Source: Ciona intestinalis (taxonomy: Eukaryota > Chordata > Ascidiacea > Phlebobranchia > Cionidae). From it: 64,000 nt of DNA. The notes under the pieces were generated by a model. That model saw only the letters and a program-made list of their open reading frames with translations, ran no database searches and was not told the origin of the DNA. Shown piece by piece: positions 24,901 through 39,900 of the stretch; the stretch's first letter is position 1; every line of letters begins with the position of its first letter. The stretch covers positions 5,896,927 through 5,960,926 of the forward strand of contig NC_020166.2 of assembly GCF_000224145.3 (NCBI RefSeq). The letters run 5' to 3'. The position numbers were made by a program, and so were the translations under genes.

Positions 24901-27900
24901 GATTGGACAAATTATCATCACATGTTATGCGGTAATGCAAGATGGCGGCGCACGTGTAGGAGTGAATGTGCTGCGCTTTAGCAGCGTCACAACATGACCA
25001 ACACAACAACAAACCTTTCAATATTAACAACAACTGTGTGTATTTTCACAAAGAGTGAAAATTTCCGCTACGTAGTTGAATACGTATCAGTGACTAAAGA
25101 CTTATAAAACAAAACATAATGTATCGAAAAGGTGATGCATGCCGTTCATTGCGTAATGTTCCTTGTCAGGGGAAAAAAACGCAACGTAGTCGAGGAACAC
25201 TATCTATACCCAAATATGTTCCTTGGTGAGCGAACAAACGGAACGGGAAGGGAGGCGGGAAAACACCGAGGTGAAGTCGCGTGGGAAGCCCCCGGTGTAT
25301 ATTATGACGGATACCACAGCTTTCGTTGAAAACTGCGCAACCCCGAACATATTTGGCTGCACACGTTATCCTATACGTCAAAATATTTTACACAAAAACC
25401 TGTTAAATTGTCAAGTTATTGACTGCGGGCATTGGAGCGCGCATTAATTCGGGCGTATTTATGTCGTGCATACATACGTGGTAATTTGATGGTAAATGAC
25501 GTATTAACGGTAAGAAATTGTCGCCGTGAGCTATGGCCAACATGGTGTAAGGGTCACGCCATAAACTGACGAAAAAGCGACAATATAGTTGACACGAAGT
25601 GAACCCGTATGACGTAATGTCTGGAAAGCAAGTTGCGCACCAGCGACAAAAATGCGACCCCAGGTAGGAAGTGGAATCTAAGAAGGGTGTAATATAATTT
25701 TTGCTTTCCTGTTGTTATGTGATCTGAAATAATAAATAGCTTAATATAAAAAAAAAGAGAAAAAGGCAAAAGCCTTTTTGCGATAACACAATGTTACGAG
25801 CGTGCGAATTCTAAAAATACTGGCGTCTACCCACAACAGCAGACATAACACCCATGGTTGAAATACAGGGAGAAACCTAGGTCTCACAGGAGAGCAAAAC
25901 ATGTCCGAGATGCGTTAACTACCGTCTTATCGCAAATGTTGTTCGCGGCGACAGGAGTAACATGGACTAAGACGGTCGTAAAAAAATTCCTTGGGAGTGG
26001 CTATCAAACACTGCTTCGTGGAATACAAGTACTACCACTGTTTACAAGTAGGTCGACCAGGTTGAATGCTGGTGGTTGGAATTCGTTATCGCGCGAATGC
26101 TGGTTTGAAGCAGCAACTTTTACCAACGGTTCATGGGAATATTAGGTTTATCAGACGACTCCCGTTGCCGTCGCCAATACGAGCAAAACAAAGGGTTAAA
26201 CGTCTCCCAACAAGAAATCCCCATAATCCATAAAAAGTAAGGTTTCAACACATTGCATTGCTTTGATAGCACGATTAAAGCACACGCGTTACCAAAACAA
26301 AGCGGGATTTCGATGACGTGAGGCGAAATGATGTTAGGTTATGCAATATTGTTGTTTGTGGAGAGTTTGTTACATGCTGTCACCGTACACAGTTTGCAAT
26401 ATTATTAATTTAAATTTAAACCACTACATATGTTCGCTGTGCAAAAGTAGAGAACTTTGAATAGTAAAGGACAACTAAATAAATTAGCACTAAACAACAA
26501 AAACGCGTAGTTTTTTCTAAACGATGATCGCCTACAGTGGTATAAAAGTTACACCAAGACGATGTACACCCCAACAAGATTGTTTTGACACGATATAAGC
26601 TGATGAAATATTTCATACTGATAATACCGGAGCCACGTGGTTATCATACGACGAAATTTCAGAAGAAATGAGGAAGTTATTGTCACGAGGATGATGTAAT
26701 GTTGGTTGGCGTATCGCTCGTATAAGCTGGAGTACTTAATAAAGACAGTGGGACAATGAAAATATTTTGTGATCTAAATTTAAGGTAATCGGCCTTAAGT
26801 CAACTCTGGCCCACACCCCGGGTGTAGGACCACGCCCAAATACAATCATGGCCTGCCATGCTAGAAGACCCCGCCCTTCAGAATAAAATATAAATCTTTC
26901 GCAATGATATATGTTGGGTTTGTTTAAAATTTATAGGCACGTGCACGTCGACCGTAGCCGTAACCACACTTTGACGTTATATTTCAATGACTCCAACGAA
27001 CGTGGAAGTTGTATGTGTTCGGCATCACGTTCGCATATTAAATCGACCAAGTCACGTATACAGCAGCAAACCAAACATTTCACAACTGATAAGTTTATGT
27101 CACAACGAGTGTGATCATGCATAAATGCACGTGTCAGATTTTTTTGCGTGAATTCTTTACGTAGCTTGATTGTCAGGTGCAAGTTTGGTTGTTATTTTAA
27201 CACTGTCGGATTTCCAATGCTAATCAATGGTGACGTCGAAGAAGTGTGCAGATGTTAATAGTTCGATCGTGTTTGGCTAAAATTACTGGTGATTATGCAG
27301 CTGGTGTACGTTTAATAAAAATGATTGTGGCGTTGAAGCGGACTTTCTATTACTCTTAGTATTGTTACCAAAGAAGAACGAGCTGCTTATAAACAAACGA
27401 TACAATCGAATTCATGAGGCCGTGGTATATCGACAGTGTTCATTAACTAAGTTAACCATCAGCTTTGATATCGAAGATCGGTTTCCATACAAGCAATTAA
27501 CCGATTCATAGAAACCATAGGAGCTGTCGGTAACAGTCGTGCTGTCCGATTCCATGGTTCGAAACGGCATAACAAAGTACTTACAAACCTAAGACCAAGC
27601 AATTACCCACCGCATATTTAGAAGAAGCGGCCGTTTGTCAACACTGAATACGCTGAATGCCTATATACAGCGGAATCGTTACTTGCAGATTGTAATTGGC
27701 TTGTTCTGAATAGGCTGCTGTCGAGCACGTGGTTACAGAAACGCAGTTTGGTTTTCACTTATTAAGCGACACCTTGATTTAACATTAAATCAGACATTCT
27801 ATACACGAAAATGTGGGACGTTGTATGGTGTGTGCACTTTAAAACTTTTGAGGAAAATTAAAGCAGCTAAATAAACTACACAAATCACTGTTAACGTATA

Positions 27901-30900
27901 TGTTTAAAGCGGTATACTATTAATTTAAGCGTTTGCTTTTGGAAAGCAACCTAGGTCTGCACTCTCCAATAAAGGTTCTTGAGCTTTTAAATATCATTTA
28001 TAAAAGTAATTACCGCTGACCTATAACGGGTAGTTGGTAAATCCGCTTCACAAATTTCAAAGCCTATAGTTTAAATTTAAATGGCCTACTGCAATTGAGA
28101 GCGCAAGAAAGGTTAGCTACCCAACGAGCTTTCCTATAAGGGCAGTTTAAATAAGTACGTATTACGTAATGAGACAAAAGCATGAAGGAGTCTGTCATAA
28201 TACAGATAATGACGGAACGAAAAATACACGGTTAAGGTTTAAGATATGGCCGAGCTAAAAATACACAAGGTTTGAGGCTGAGCTGGAAACAAGCGCGTTG
28301 TAGCTATTACCGTTGACTAATCTGGTATCATAGGTTTGGAGAGAGCTTTGGTTGTGTGGTGTACGAAATTCTCCGTTCTCAATCTTGCGATTTTCGTGTC
28401 TGGTGCAAGTCGGTTTAAAGAAAACAACGAAACGTATCATTACGAACGATCCAGTATACTTAAAATTCTTTGATGGGTCTTGCGATGAGCCACGCGCTAG
28501 GATTTCAAGTTTAATTGCCGCGTGACACTGAATAGGTTATGGTCGGGATGTAGCACTTGAGGTGAAACGGTGCAGCGTGATTTAACCACACACTGTGAAC
28601 AATTGTTACCAAACAGCCCCAACTTAGTTGTAAAAATGATCTTTGTTTTCAGCGAACTGCGGTAAAAGGGCTTACGCGGGGTACTGAACGTGTAAGCGGG
28701 GTAAAAACAAAGAAGCGGGGAGCAGCAGCCGATTGTAACGAGATCGGGTTGCACTGCAGCAATGCCGCGTGGGCAACACCCGCTACTATGCTAGTGCTTC
28801 ACAACAAATAACAATTACAATCGGCTAAGCAATTAGGGCACTTGATGGGCACCACGGCATCGGGTTGCAGAACACGCGTAGGCTTGCTCGGACCGGATTA
28901 GCTGGGATCACAGCATGCCAGCTAAAAGCAAGTGTTGATAGTTTTTCTTGCTCCGCTGATACAATTTTGAAGTGGCGATCATCTCTCGCCGCAAGGAGTG
29001 GTGATGCTTGATTGGAAACAAGCGGCGTCCGGCTTGGCTACGAGCATTGTGGTGTGTCGTATAATAAGATACCGCCATATGCGCGCCAAGACAGAGCAGC
29101 CATAGATCATTCTCCCCATACTTCGCAATTGTTTATTGTGCCGGGTCATCGTTGGCGCCTCAGACATTGAATAGCCACGAGCAAAGCGGATTAATCGAAA
29201 GAAACACGGATCGGCTTCATACTAATACACAAAGCTTCAATATATACGGCATTTCCAAGAAACGATTTCTTGGTCGACAAAAACTTACACGGAGGTTATA
29301 TACTAGATGACATGTGAAAAGCAAGCCTGCTCTTTCTGCAACCGGGATTAATAGGATTCTTTGATAATACGCACTTTTAAAAGAGGCATTGTACCAGAGC
29401 AATTTTTGACGTGTCATTCCGTAAGTGTTGGTCTACAAAGGCTGTACGCTCTTAATCAAAGACATCGAGATATTCCCAGGGTAAGTAATGGCCGTGATGC
29501 GGCAGAACTCGAGTGTTTACAATTCACCAGATGATGTTTTCGAGATGCCACGCAGTATTGCATTGTCATTGCACTCTGCAGTGATTTGGAATTTCAAAGA
29601 ATATAGGGCAATAAAAGGCGAGTTTGTGTAAGCTATTCTGTTAACGTTTGCATTCACCACAAGCTGTGGAACACCAACCCGTCTCGGTAACACAAACTGT
29701 GCGGAGATAGAATGACGTCGACACACCATAACGATCGCGGATTGAAGTATTGCAATACCATCCATAAGAGCATTAGACGGTAAACTGCGGTTGAGATAAG
29801 ATCTTGGTAGGGACATTTTGCTTCTTCCATAATTGCCCGTTTAGTGCAAGTCAAGTAAACCTTCACCTGTCTTGCGTTCGGTGGTATCGGTCGAGTGGTA
29901 ACGGAAACAACAGGATGCATTTCAGCTCACTTAAGCTTGGCTTCGAGTGGATGGATTTAGTTACAAAAGAAGCTGCAGCCGTTTGTCGTCGACTTCCATG
30001 TTGTGCCTACACAAATGGGACCAAGGGGCGCCAAGGCAACCCTGCGGTGTGGAGAAAACAACCCCATTCGTCTTGGTAAAGAGATCTGTGTACCGAGTGC
30101 GCAAAAGGAGGCTCTTATCTGCCAAGTTTAAACACGGAAATCTCCGTGAAGTCTACATTTTAAAACGCGTTTTGCGCAGATGCGCTCATGCGGAAATTTC
30201 ACGCCAATTTGACGTGATACGCTTGCTGCGCATGTTCATTGCCGACTGGGCGAAAGTGACACGGACTGGCAACTTTAGTGACCAGGTAATCGTATAAACT
30301 TGGCTTCGTGACTTTGCTCTATATTTTAGAACGGTTAACGACTGTGCGAACTTTTGTTCTAAATTAGATAGGCCTTTCTCACGAGCCGCAACACGGTTAT
30401 GACGGCAACTGGATTTAAATAAAGCCTGCACAACCTAGCCACAGCCAAATGGGCGCGATTCCAGGACATGCCCAGGAGCGCGTTTTGGTTATTTTCGTCG
30501 TGTACGTATGAACTTGACGTCACGATTGTGGAACTTGCATGTGAGAAACTTAGCAGGAACTAAACTTGGTAAAGAGTTTCCCGTACTGATAGCGACAAGC
30601 ATATTTATTTTGCCTTCAGCAAATATGTAAAGTGTCTTTGTGACTTAATCGCTTTGCATTCAGCTGTCAAATTGTACGGTTGATATACGGGAAGAAAGCA
30701 CACCCTGTAGGCATTACAGTACAAATAACGCGCGATATATTTCTTTGTTAACTACGTGTTTTACCACATTACACTGCGCGGGGGCCGGTTTACCCGAAGT
30801 AAACACGAATCCTTTACGCTCGGTAAAGGTTGGCTAGTCTAGCATTACATCACCCAAAAGCAATATTGAATTAGAACATACGTAATCCAGTAGAGCAACA

Positions 30901-33900
30901 ACCGTGGTGCAAACAAACCAGTGTCAAGTGCAAACAATGGAGACTTCCAAGTTTACGTCATACACTGAGTAATGTGCAAATTCAGTGTTACTAGGACATA
31001 CTGTAGTGCGATGTTGAGATTGTCAGTTACTGATTAATAGTTGCTGTGTAAAGTTTATTTACGTACTACCCCGTAACATGTTCGTTATGTTCTTTAGAAG
31101 GGCAAGATCAGAACAAAGCAACTGGTGTGTCTGGTGCCGTGGACAAAAAACGCAACAAAAACAACGTTAAGTTGAAACTGGTAGCTGAACAAAACCTCCA
31201 GACGGAAGCATTAAAAGATGACGTCACAGTATGACCAAGCAGAAGCATAATCATGCGAAACTTTAAAACCCCTTTACAAATATATTAAAAAAATGATCGC
31301 CTTTACTTTTGGGTTGAGTCATACGGCAATTTAAAAAACCGGTTCCAATGTGTGGTCATGATTCAACAAGTGAGGTGCAGGTGTGTGTGAAACATGGTTC
31401 GTTGGGATATATTACAATTGATTGAGCGGAGCTTTCCGGAGTGGCAGCTTCTATACCTCCTGGGTTTGCGGCAGGTCGATTAGAATACAAGCGCAGCTGC
31501 AATTATTGGGATGCTTGGAAAATGCGCGCATCCGGTTATTTTAATAGGCCAATTGGTAGTTCAGTGCATGGTGTTGGCTGAAGCAGGCCATGACCGGTTA
31601 GATTGGGAGATTTTCTCCGTTCAAGCTTCGCGCACGTCACTGCAGTGGGAAAGGAAGTGATTTAAATTGGCGACTCCCAATATTAAACAAAAGCTGACCT
31701 TCGAATGCAATTAATCGAACAAGTGGCTGATCTGATACGAATTTGACATTTCATTGAACAAGAATTGCCGCAAATCCAATCCGTGAGAAATGTGTTTAAA
31801 TGCCATTTGCGGTGGCGGTGGTGGTACAAGGAGAAACACGAATTGACACAAATCCAAAGTTTGAATCTACAACGTTACATGCAGAAGGTAGCATTGACCT
31901 ACTTTACGCTGCGGTCAACTGACCTAGTTTCGAAAATACAACAACCGTTTAAACAGTTAATAAGGGAGAAATCTATTTTTGCGGTTAAAAACACGTGTTG
32001 GCATTCAATGGAGGTAAATAAATAAGTTTTACTACAGCCCGAGCCTTCAACGAATAACAAAATTCCTATTCGGTTTCGTGCAAACGATCACAACAAACAC
32101 AAGTAGCGTGGACAAGAGTAAAAGTTTAATTTGTAAAAGGTAAGGGCGACTAAAATGGACAGTGGCTAGCGTGTTCTCTTATAGCGCGTACTTTTGGGGA
32201 TTTAAAGGGCGTTTTCAGTTCATTGTTGAGACGGCGAGTCGACACGCTGCTGTGGAAGACAACGATTCGTTGTTCGGACGCGGTCGGGTGGAACACCGTA
32301 ATATTGACTCAACGACCTAACGCACAAGTAATAAACTCCTGCTGAATGATGAGCAAGAGCTGCACGACCCTATTACTAGGCTACTGGGGACGAACATTCA
32401 AACCAAGCAGGATTAGATTATTTGCGAAAACGCTCCTTGGTTCCATTAACGATGGACGTCGTAGGGAGTTGCAGCCATGTGAAGCTTAAATTGGATAATC
32501 TGCTGTTGTAGCAGAAACAGCAATCCAGACACGATTTTGTTGACGTTTAAGTCACGGGTATCGAGCAAAGTAATACGATACCAACAAGCCGTGCACTTTG
32601 TACGAAAATAGAAACAGTTACATAAGCCGCATGCAACAAGGGGGCTGTAGGCTGCTAAAAGCTGGGTTTGCCGAACGTAACAGCACTTTAACCGAGAGAA
32701 CCGCAACGACCATTTGCCTTCTGCCGGTTATAAGTACGCTATTTATATTAATCTCTATCCCATGGTGCAGCGAAATCCCTCGGGTATTGGAAACAATGTT
32801 GTAGCTACGCAAACAGCTACTTTTTGAGCACCTGAAAACTGGTTTTAAAAGCAAATATACATTGTCTGGTTCTTTGAAAAGCTTTCATTATTTGCCATTG
32901 GTTTGGGTTAGAGGAAGTATTGTAAATAATGGCAATCAAGTTACGTTAACATACTTATGTCTAAAATATAAATAAACTGAGTTTGGAGATAGAATATGCC
33001 TTGAATGAGTCTGCACGAGTGCAGCTTTAGTTATATGCGATGAGGCAATGCATAACAAACGACAAAACTCGACGTCGAGGCAACGATTTCCTTCCTCGTA
33101 AATAGATAGCGAAGAGAAGAAGGCAATGTTGTTTTCGACAAGGTGCTACGAACTCACGAGGGTCACGCAAAATGAGAGGACAAAAGACATTTGGCGAAAA
33201 AGGGTCCACCAGCACAGTTGCGTTGCGTTTATTTGCTGTGCTTGCTTAATCTGATTACATTCGCGTGCACGAACAAAAAGGCTTTTTCTTGGAAATTTAA
33301 TGCACCAAAAAAGTCCTAGCGTGATAACGATTTTGACCTATACATGAACAAGAAAACCATAATAACCATGAAAATTGACGGACGTTGCAGAGTTCTACAT
33401 AACAATACCGCGTTATCGAAATATTGTAAATTATGTGTATGCCCCTCAAGGGGGTCGAACAATACATCGTAGTCATGATGAGAATTTTGATTTTGTTTAA
33501 AAACATCACTTCAGATCCAATGTTTCTACAAATGTTATATTCACGCAGGTCCGATTTTTTCATTTGGTTTTACGTTTGGTAAACACTTTTGTGGACGCTG
33601 TCACATGTAGCTCCGATAAAAATAACAAAACGATCGGTATTCCATATATTAAAAGTTTGTTTACACTAAACTGGCGTCTAAATCGACAGGGGGGGTCTGG
33701 AAGGCCTCAGCGGCATTCTAATGAAAACTTAATAGGTTCACGTTTGGGGCAGGACATGTTTTCAATCGCTGTCGTTCTGTGCAACCAGGGGACTCTGAGA
33801 GGAATTTACTAGGTTTCTAGAAGACAGCTGTGACTTAATTCCTCTGTGGTTTTGTATTTGCCAAACTGGTGCGCAGAGCCACAGGAGATCTTCAATAAGA

Positions 33901-36900
33901 AGATGGCAAGACAAAAACCATTAATTTTCACCACCACTGTCGGGTTCTAGCAACATAATATCCCTTTCTTTGTCGACAAAATGAGCTTTTAGGCAATAAC
34001 ACAGGTAAAACATCTTAAAATTCTTTTAAGGCCATCATCTGTCAAGTCGGAAAAGTCATTTTCCACTTAACTGGCCTCAGGCTAACACGGTACATGCAAA
34101 CGAACCATCGTAGGTAATCTACATCATGTTCACGACCTTTTCAACCGAACGTTTGTATTATAAACGCGCGTTAACCTCTATTGTTTGTTGTGACCAATAT
34201 AACGCACCTTGCGAAGAAAACCAGAGTGGGTCGAAAGGTATGGCATAAGGTGTTTTCGGTAACAGTTGCAGAGAATGCAGCTGACTATTACCGAGAATGA
34301 GCCCATTATGTTGTTGTGAAGCTGAGGAGAAAAACGCCATCCTTGTCTTATGACGAGAGCAGAAAAGAAACCAACGTAAACACCATTACTTATTAATCAT
34401 AGAATTTTAGCGCAAGCGACTTATATTTTCGCATATCCTTCTCTTGACCACATCGTCGCTCAAACGCGAACTCCCAGAAGGCATTCTGGCTCAACAATTA
34501 CTGTGTTTGTACGCTATAGGCGGGTATGTATACAAAGGTACTGGTCCTGTACTATGCAGTAGTCACAGGTGCTTTGCTTTAACCCGACAATATGACAGCA
34601 AATTCATTTAAGGTAACGCACGCTGATACCCAAAACACGGGTTGCACCGGCGCCCTTAAATGGGTTTACATGGGCAAAAACTCACTACGGTTCCAGTGGA
34701 ACGCCGCCACGCTTTGTGTTCAGACGAACCACAACTTGAAGTAACAGAACCTGACTCTACGACCCGACAACGGAGGCTAGGTCAAGCATGGCAAGGAGCC
34801 TAGGCAAAGCATCTCAAGCCCGAAGTAAACAAGACTTGAGTAAAAACAAAGAGAGATAAGTCTTAGAAGCTTCGTTCCTATACGGCAAAACCCCCGTAAA
34901 CACATTTTTGGGAAAAAGAAGAAATTGGAGACTCCGTATTTACAACTGCGGCCGAAACTCAAGTGTTGCGTAACCAAACGTAGGCAGTCGATTATGAGAT
35001 GATCAAGTTACGCCTAAAAACATGGGTTCATGGTCGCAACGCAACTTAAACAACAACCTGCACACTATAGTTCATAAAACCTTATTACCTTCAGAAACGG
35101 GCGGGCCACTAAACCATCTATAAACGATATTCAAAAACACTTAAAAGGTTGTCGGGAAAATCGATGTGCCTTGGTTTCAAACAAACAGTTTTCGCAGTGG
35201 GGTCCCGGAACCAACAGTAAATCCGGATTTAACACACGGGGCCGGATAGAGACATTTTAAATACCATAGTTATATAAAAGTGGCAAAAGTAAAAAACTTC
35301 ACGTATTAAGTTGAAAAATATTAGTAAAAAAGGACACAATTTACTTTTTACATATATTTATCAAGTTTATTTTGTTTTGAAAAACTCTGAAAATGAAAGA
35401 GTTTTTGAATATGCCACGTCGGATGAACACCGATTTGAAGCGGAACACACAGCTGCGTGACGAATATAGGACGCTGGTTTCGCTATAACTATTTAAAGAG
35501 GGTACGATTTCGAATGTTTAAGCGTTATATCAACATTAATAACGCCACCGTGCGAATTTAAAAACTAATCATTAACTGAGGCATAAAATGCAGGTCAAAG
35601 CTCATGGGCGGGACGCGGGAAAGAACGCTGTTACGTTGTCGGATTGGCTAATGTGCAAACCAGGCCAAGGGGCGTGTGTACACTGTACACCTGAGAAAAG
35701 ATTGCATAGCGTACATAATCTTGCTTCCTTTTGCACCGCAACATACATATACGCTACCGCACTCCCGGTCATGTGAATGTTCAGAACCGGCATCCGACTC
35801 GTGCTTATCATAACGGTGGCGCTAATGTGTTCCGCTACGTAAGAAATTTCTGATTACATTTGCAATGCTGCAAAATCTATTCCACTTCGCGCGCTAGTTT
35901 GGTTGCAGCAGTAAACACGTTAACCTAATTTAAATGCAGAATTCAACGAGCTCTTTGCCGCAATCGTTTAAGCCGCGCTTCGGTTCATAGGCTTACGACC
36001 TTTGCAAACGCGTGGGTGACGTAAGTGGTCTTGCGCGAGCCCGATATGGCTGGTGATATGACTCATACTGCCCGCTGAATGCGGCGATAATTGACACTGG
36101 CTGCGGATCAGATCGGCAGTGAAGTGCTTAAGCGCTTTATACGAGGTATTAAAATATATATTAGTATCGAATCGCATGTAATTTGATCAAAAATGTTGCT
36201 TGGCTGCATGGTTTAATCCATTCACGATCTAATACCAATGCACAAACAAGATAATGTCTTTATACTGTGTCATTAAATAGCGATATTATTATTGGATGAC
36301 AGAAAGTATAATACTGAAAATGTCTGCGCGTCACGTGAGCACACAGTTTAAATTATACACCCATCGCCTCGCCGTTCTTCATCGACAAAACCCTTGAGGT
36401 TTCTTTGTGGTAAAAAGTAATTTTGCTGACACGGCTAAATCGCAAACGAGCACTTCGGCGCAGTTCCTCTTATTGTCAGGGTTGAAGCAAACAAAGAACC
36501 GGGTCAGCTGATCGGGCTGCTGTTTTATTCACGATGTAAACACGGTGGCGTGAAACTTCGAGCCAAAAAGAGTGTTTAGACTAATGCTATTCACTAACGC
36601 TATCGCAGATTTTTACGGGAAAGCAACAAAATTCGCTCTACAGGAATCTGCTCGCTTCGACCGCGCACAGGTGCACCTCCATGGCAATATTGACATTGGC
36701 AGTTAACGATTTTATACAGTTAAATGAAATCACCACCAGGCTGTAATAACAAACCCATAGCTACCGAGTGCTTGGAAAGTAATTACCCAGCCAAGGGTCC
36801 GGGAAGCATTGGTAGAGAGAGTAATCGCTTTTCATTAACTACGTTTAAAACAACAATCGGTGCACGTAGATTCAGTAATAAATACAAATTGACGCTTTCG

Positions 36901-39900
36901 CTGAAGTGTTCCTTCACTACTAGCTTCAACGACAAGGGACTTGATTTAGACAAATGATTAATGATTTGACCAGCAGCTTTCGGCACACCCCTGCTGGTTT
37001 GTTTAGAATGTGCTAATAAACCTAAGGACAAAGTTCGAGCATAAAGTAAACGCTAGGTTCAAATGTCTAAAAATACCCCAACGCAAACAGCAATTTCGAG
37101 CCTGCTATCGCAATTTGAAGAGCAGAACAAAGAACATTTTGAAAGATATTGTCATGAAATGTTAAACAGGTCCGTGGGACTCGTGGCTTTTGGTAAATAT
37201 CGATATTGATATTTCAAAAGAGATCGTTGGCGGTTGCCTGTTTGCTTGCACGCCAAACCAGGTTTCGGCAAATACACTGGGCGGGCATCTATTCAATTTT
37301 GGGTGTAACAACTACCATTTGACCAAGAGCGTGGCGGTAATTTCGGCACCCCCACAATTTATGAGTTACACAATGTAAATATTAAAGCACGCAGGACTGA
37401 ATGTCACCGTTTAATAGTGTTTGTCGTGGACATGTAACGCAACAACTCGCCGTAAATCCCCGAAGTGATCAACAGTTCTGCGGCGTGGGTTGCCATGGCA
37501 CACTGTCAATGTTAAATATTTAGAGACGGTCCCTTAACAATTCGTGTGAATCACAGTTGGAAGTCTGCACGACGGTGGTTGCTAACAGTCCCAAACCGAC
37601 TTGTGTAATCACTCATCCGATTTTCAATCCCTCATTGGCGTCCAAACCATCACGATCACATTTGCGCTATTGTCGTTGAGATGTCGCGACTGAATTCCCC
37701 CGACTTTTGCCAAACAGCGGAGCGGGAGCTGCTATTGTATTCCGAGGAGTAAAGTCGCGTTTGGAAAGACGACGACGCGGCGAATTTGTGGCCACGAGAG
37801 CCCCGCTTGTCTACGCTTGGGTTGGATAAGGGAAACCGATTAGGTCTGTTTGTAATTAGATCGATGTTGGAAGGTGAATTCCATATTGTTCAGCCCACGC
37901 TTGTTGGTTAGTTGTGCTGACGAAGCCAGCGTGGGAACCTTTAAATAAATCAACAGTTACCTCACTAGACGGGAGAAATGACAGGTTGTGCCCAGTTGGT
38001 CCTCATGGAGAGCAATGAGACCATGTGCAAAATGTTCTTGTGTAATGCGGGAAACGAGTGAGGAGAAAACGTGATATGCAGGTGTGCAAAGTCTACAATG
38101 TAAATGAATGACAGAAGTTCCGACTGATAATTCTGCTAAACAATAAACAATATCCACTCCCTACACAAAGATCGATCGAGTTATTATTTGCATACAGGCG
38201 GAATAAACCAAACACTGACCATTTCGTGGAACCGTTAATAGTGTACTCACGGTGTGCACTTTTTAATGTAATCTCAGTTTAAACAACAAGCAAAGCCAAA
38301 GATAAGGAATTATAACGTTATGTCAACGGGAACCGCAGGTTAAGACACAACAAAACGGTAAAGCAAAGGTATCTCGTGCACGACCACCACAGGCTTTCGC
38401 ATTGGATCGATAGAACTTGAGTTAAAACCGAGAAACTACTTTTGAGTTAAAACCGAGAATGAGTACACGAAATTCCGCTTGCGTTAGGCAATATAAACAT
38501 TTTCAATGGTAAATAAACCTCGTCCGCTTGCGGTAAAACCTTGCATAACAAGAGAAATAATGAAGAAAGCAGGAGGAACTAATCGGTTCTGCGCAACTGT
38601 TTTCACATTTCTGTTTACCGGTATTATGTCCTGACAATGTAAAAACGTCCCTAATTTGATACTCCTTTAAATGGATTAAATACTGACGTGTTTTTAGACA
38701 AAGAGTGTACCGGCAACAACAACGATTATCGTCATCATATCCTCTGTCTTGGAGAAATTTACACCGAAGGTTTGACCCCGATAAATAAAACACTTTCGGT
38801 TGTGCCCTTAAAAGACGTAGATCTGGTTTGAAAGACGTAAGTCGCTAATTTTGGACCACTGCAACATCTTTCGTCTCCGTAAGACCGGGTTTCAAGGTAA
38901 CCATGTAAGTCTAGCCACGACCGTTGTCCGAATCAGAGTTACATAGATACTTGTAACCAGATACATAAAGGAGTTGTGTGTGACTAACAGATGTAATACA
39001 CAAATGACGTAAACTGAAATCGTGTATGACGCACTCTCTTCATTACATGATTAGAAATGAGGCAAAGGGAGGTTCCACACCGTTCGGTTCTCAATATACG
39101 GTTAACGACTGCGTCGTAAACTCGCAATATAGCAGCTTGTGCGTCATAATCGAATCTGTTCCCGAGCGAGTTCGAGTGAAACCACCGCAAATGTATTTTG
39201 CACATGACTGCTACGTATAGTCTGGTAACATGCGTAATACGAAAAGAGACTCACATGATAACCTGCGGTTAAACAACGGGCGCGTTTATAAATATAACTC
39301 CGGAAAAACCGCAGTATAAAAGTTTTCGCCAGAATTAGACCTAATAACTCGTTTCATACGTGCAGTGCTAAGAAACTGGTTATTTGAACCAATTTCCTGT
39401 TTTGTTGAAGTAATCCTAGGTTTCCATTTAAATAGACGGTGTATTGCCTTGAGAGAAATGGGTCGAACTATTTAATTAGCACCAGATGACGGTCCCTACC
39501 CTTTAACTTTAACTGCTGGTCTGTTTTTTTTGGAAATAGATTAGAAAATAAAACACACGTGTTATTTATACCAACACACGGATGTTTTAGCACGTTGTTA
39601 GCCAGTAGTGTCTACCTATATAGCGAAAAATTGAAAAAAATCTCCGTGGAGAATAACACACACTATAATTACCTTAATATTGTAAAGCAATTGTCCTAGG
39701 AAATTAACATGTAGGACAAAAAAATTAGCATGTAGCGCAAAAACGGGGGGTTGGTGGTTGGATTCGCTTTCTTGTTTCAACGTGAAACGAAACGCAAGTA
39801 GCTCATGTGCCCGTCTATATTTATTGTATTGTCCTGCGGATACATTACAATATTCACGCCGTCAGAGCGTGTACATTTTGAAAATATGAGTTCAGTTATA

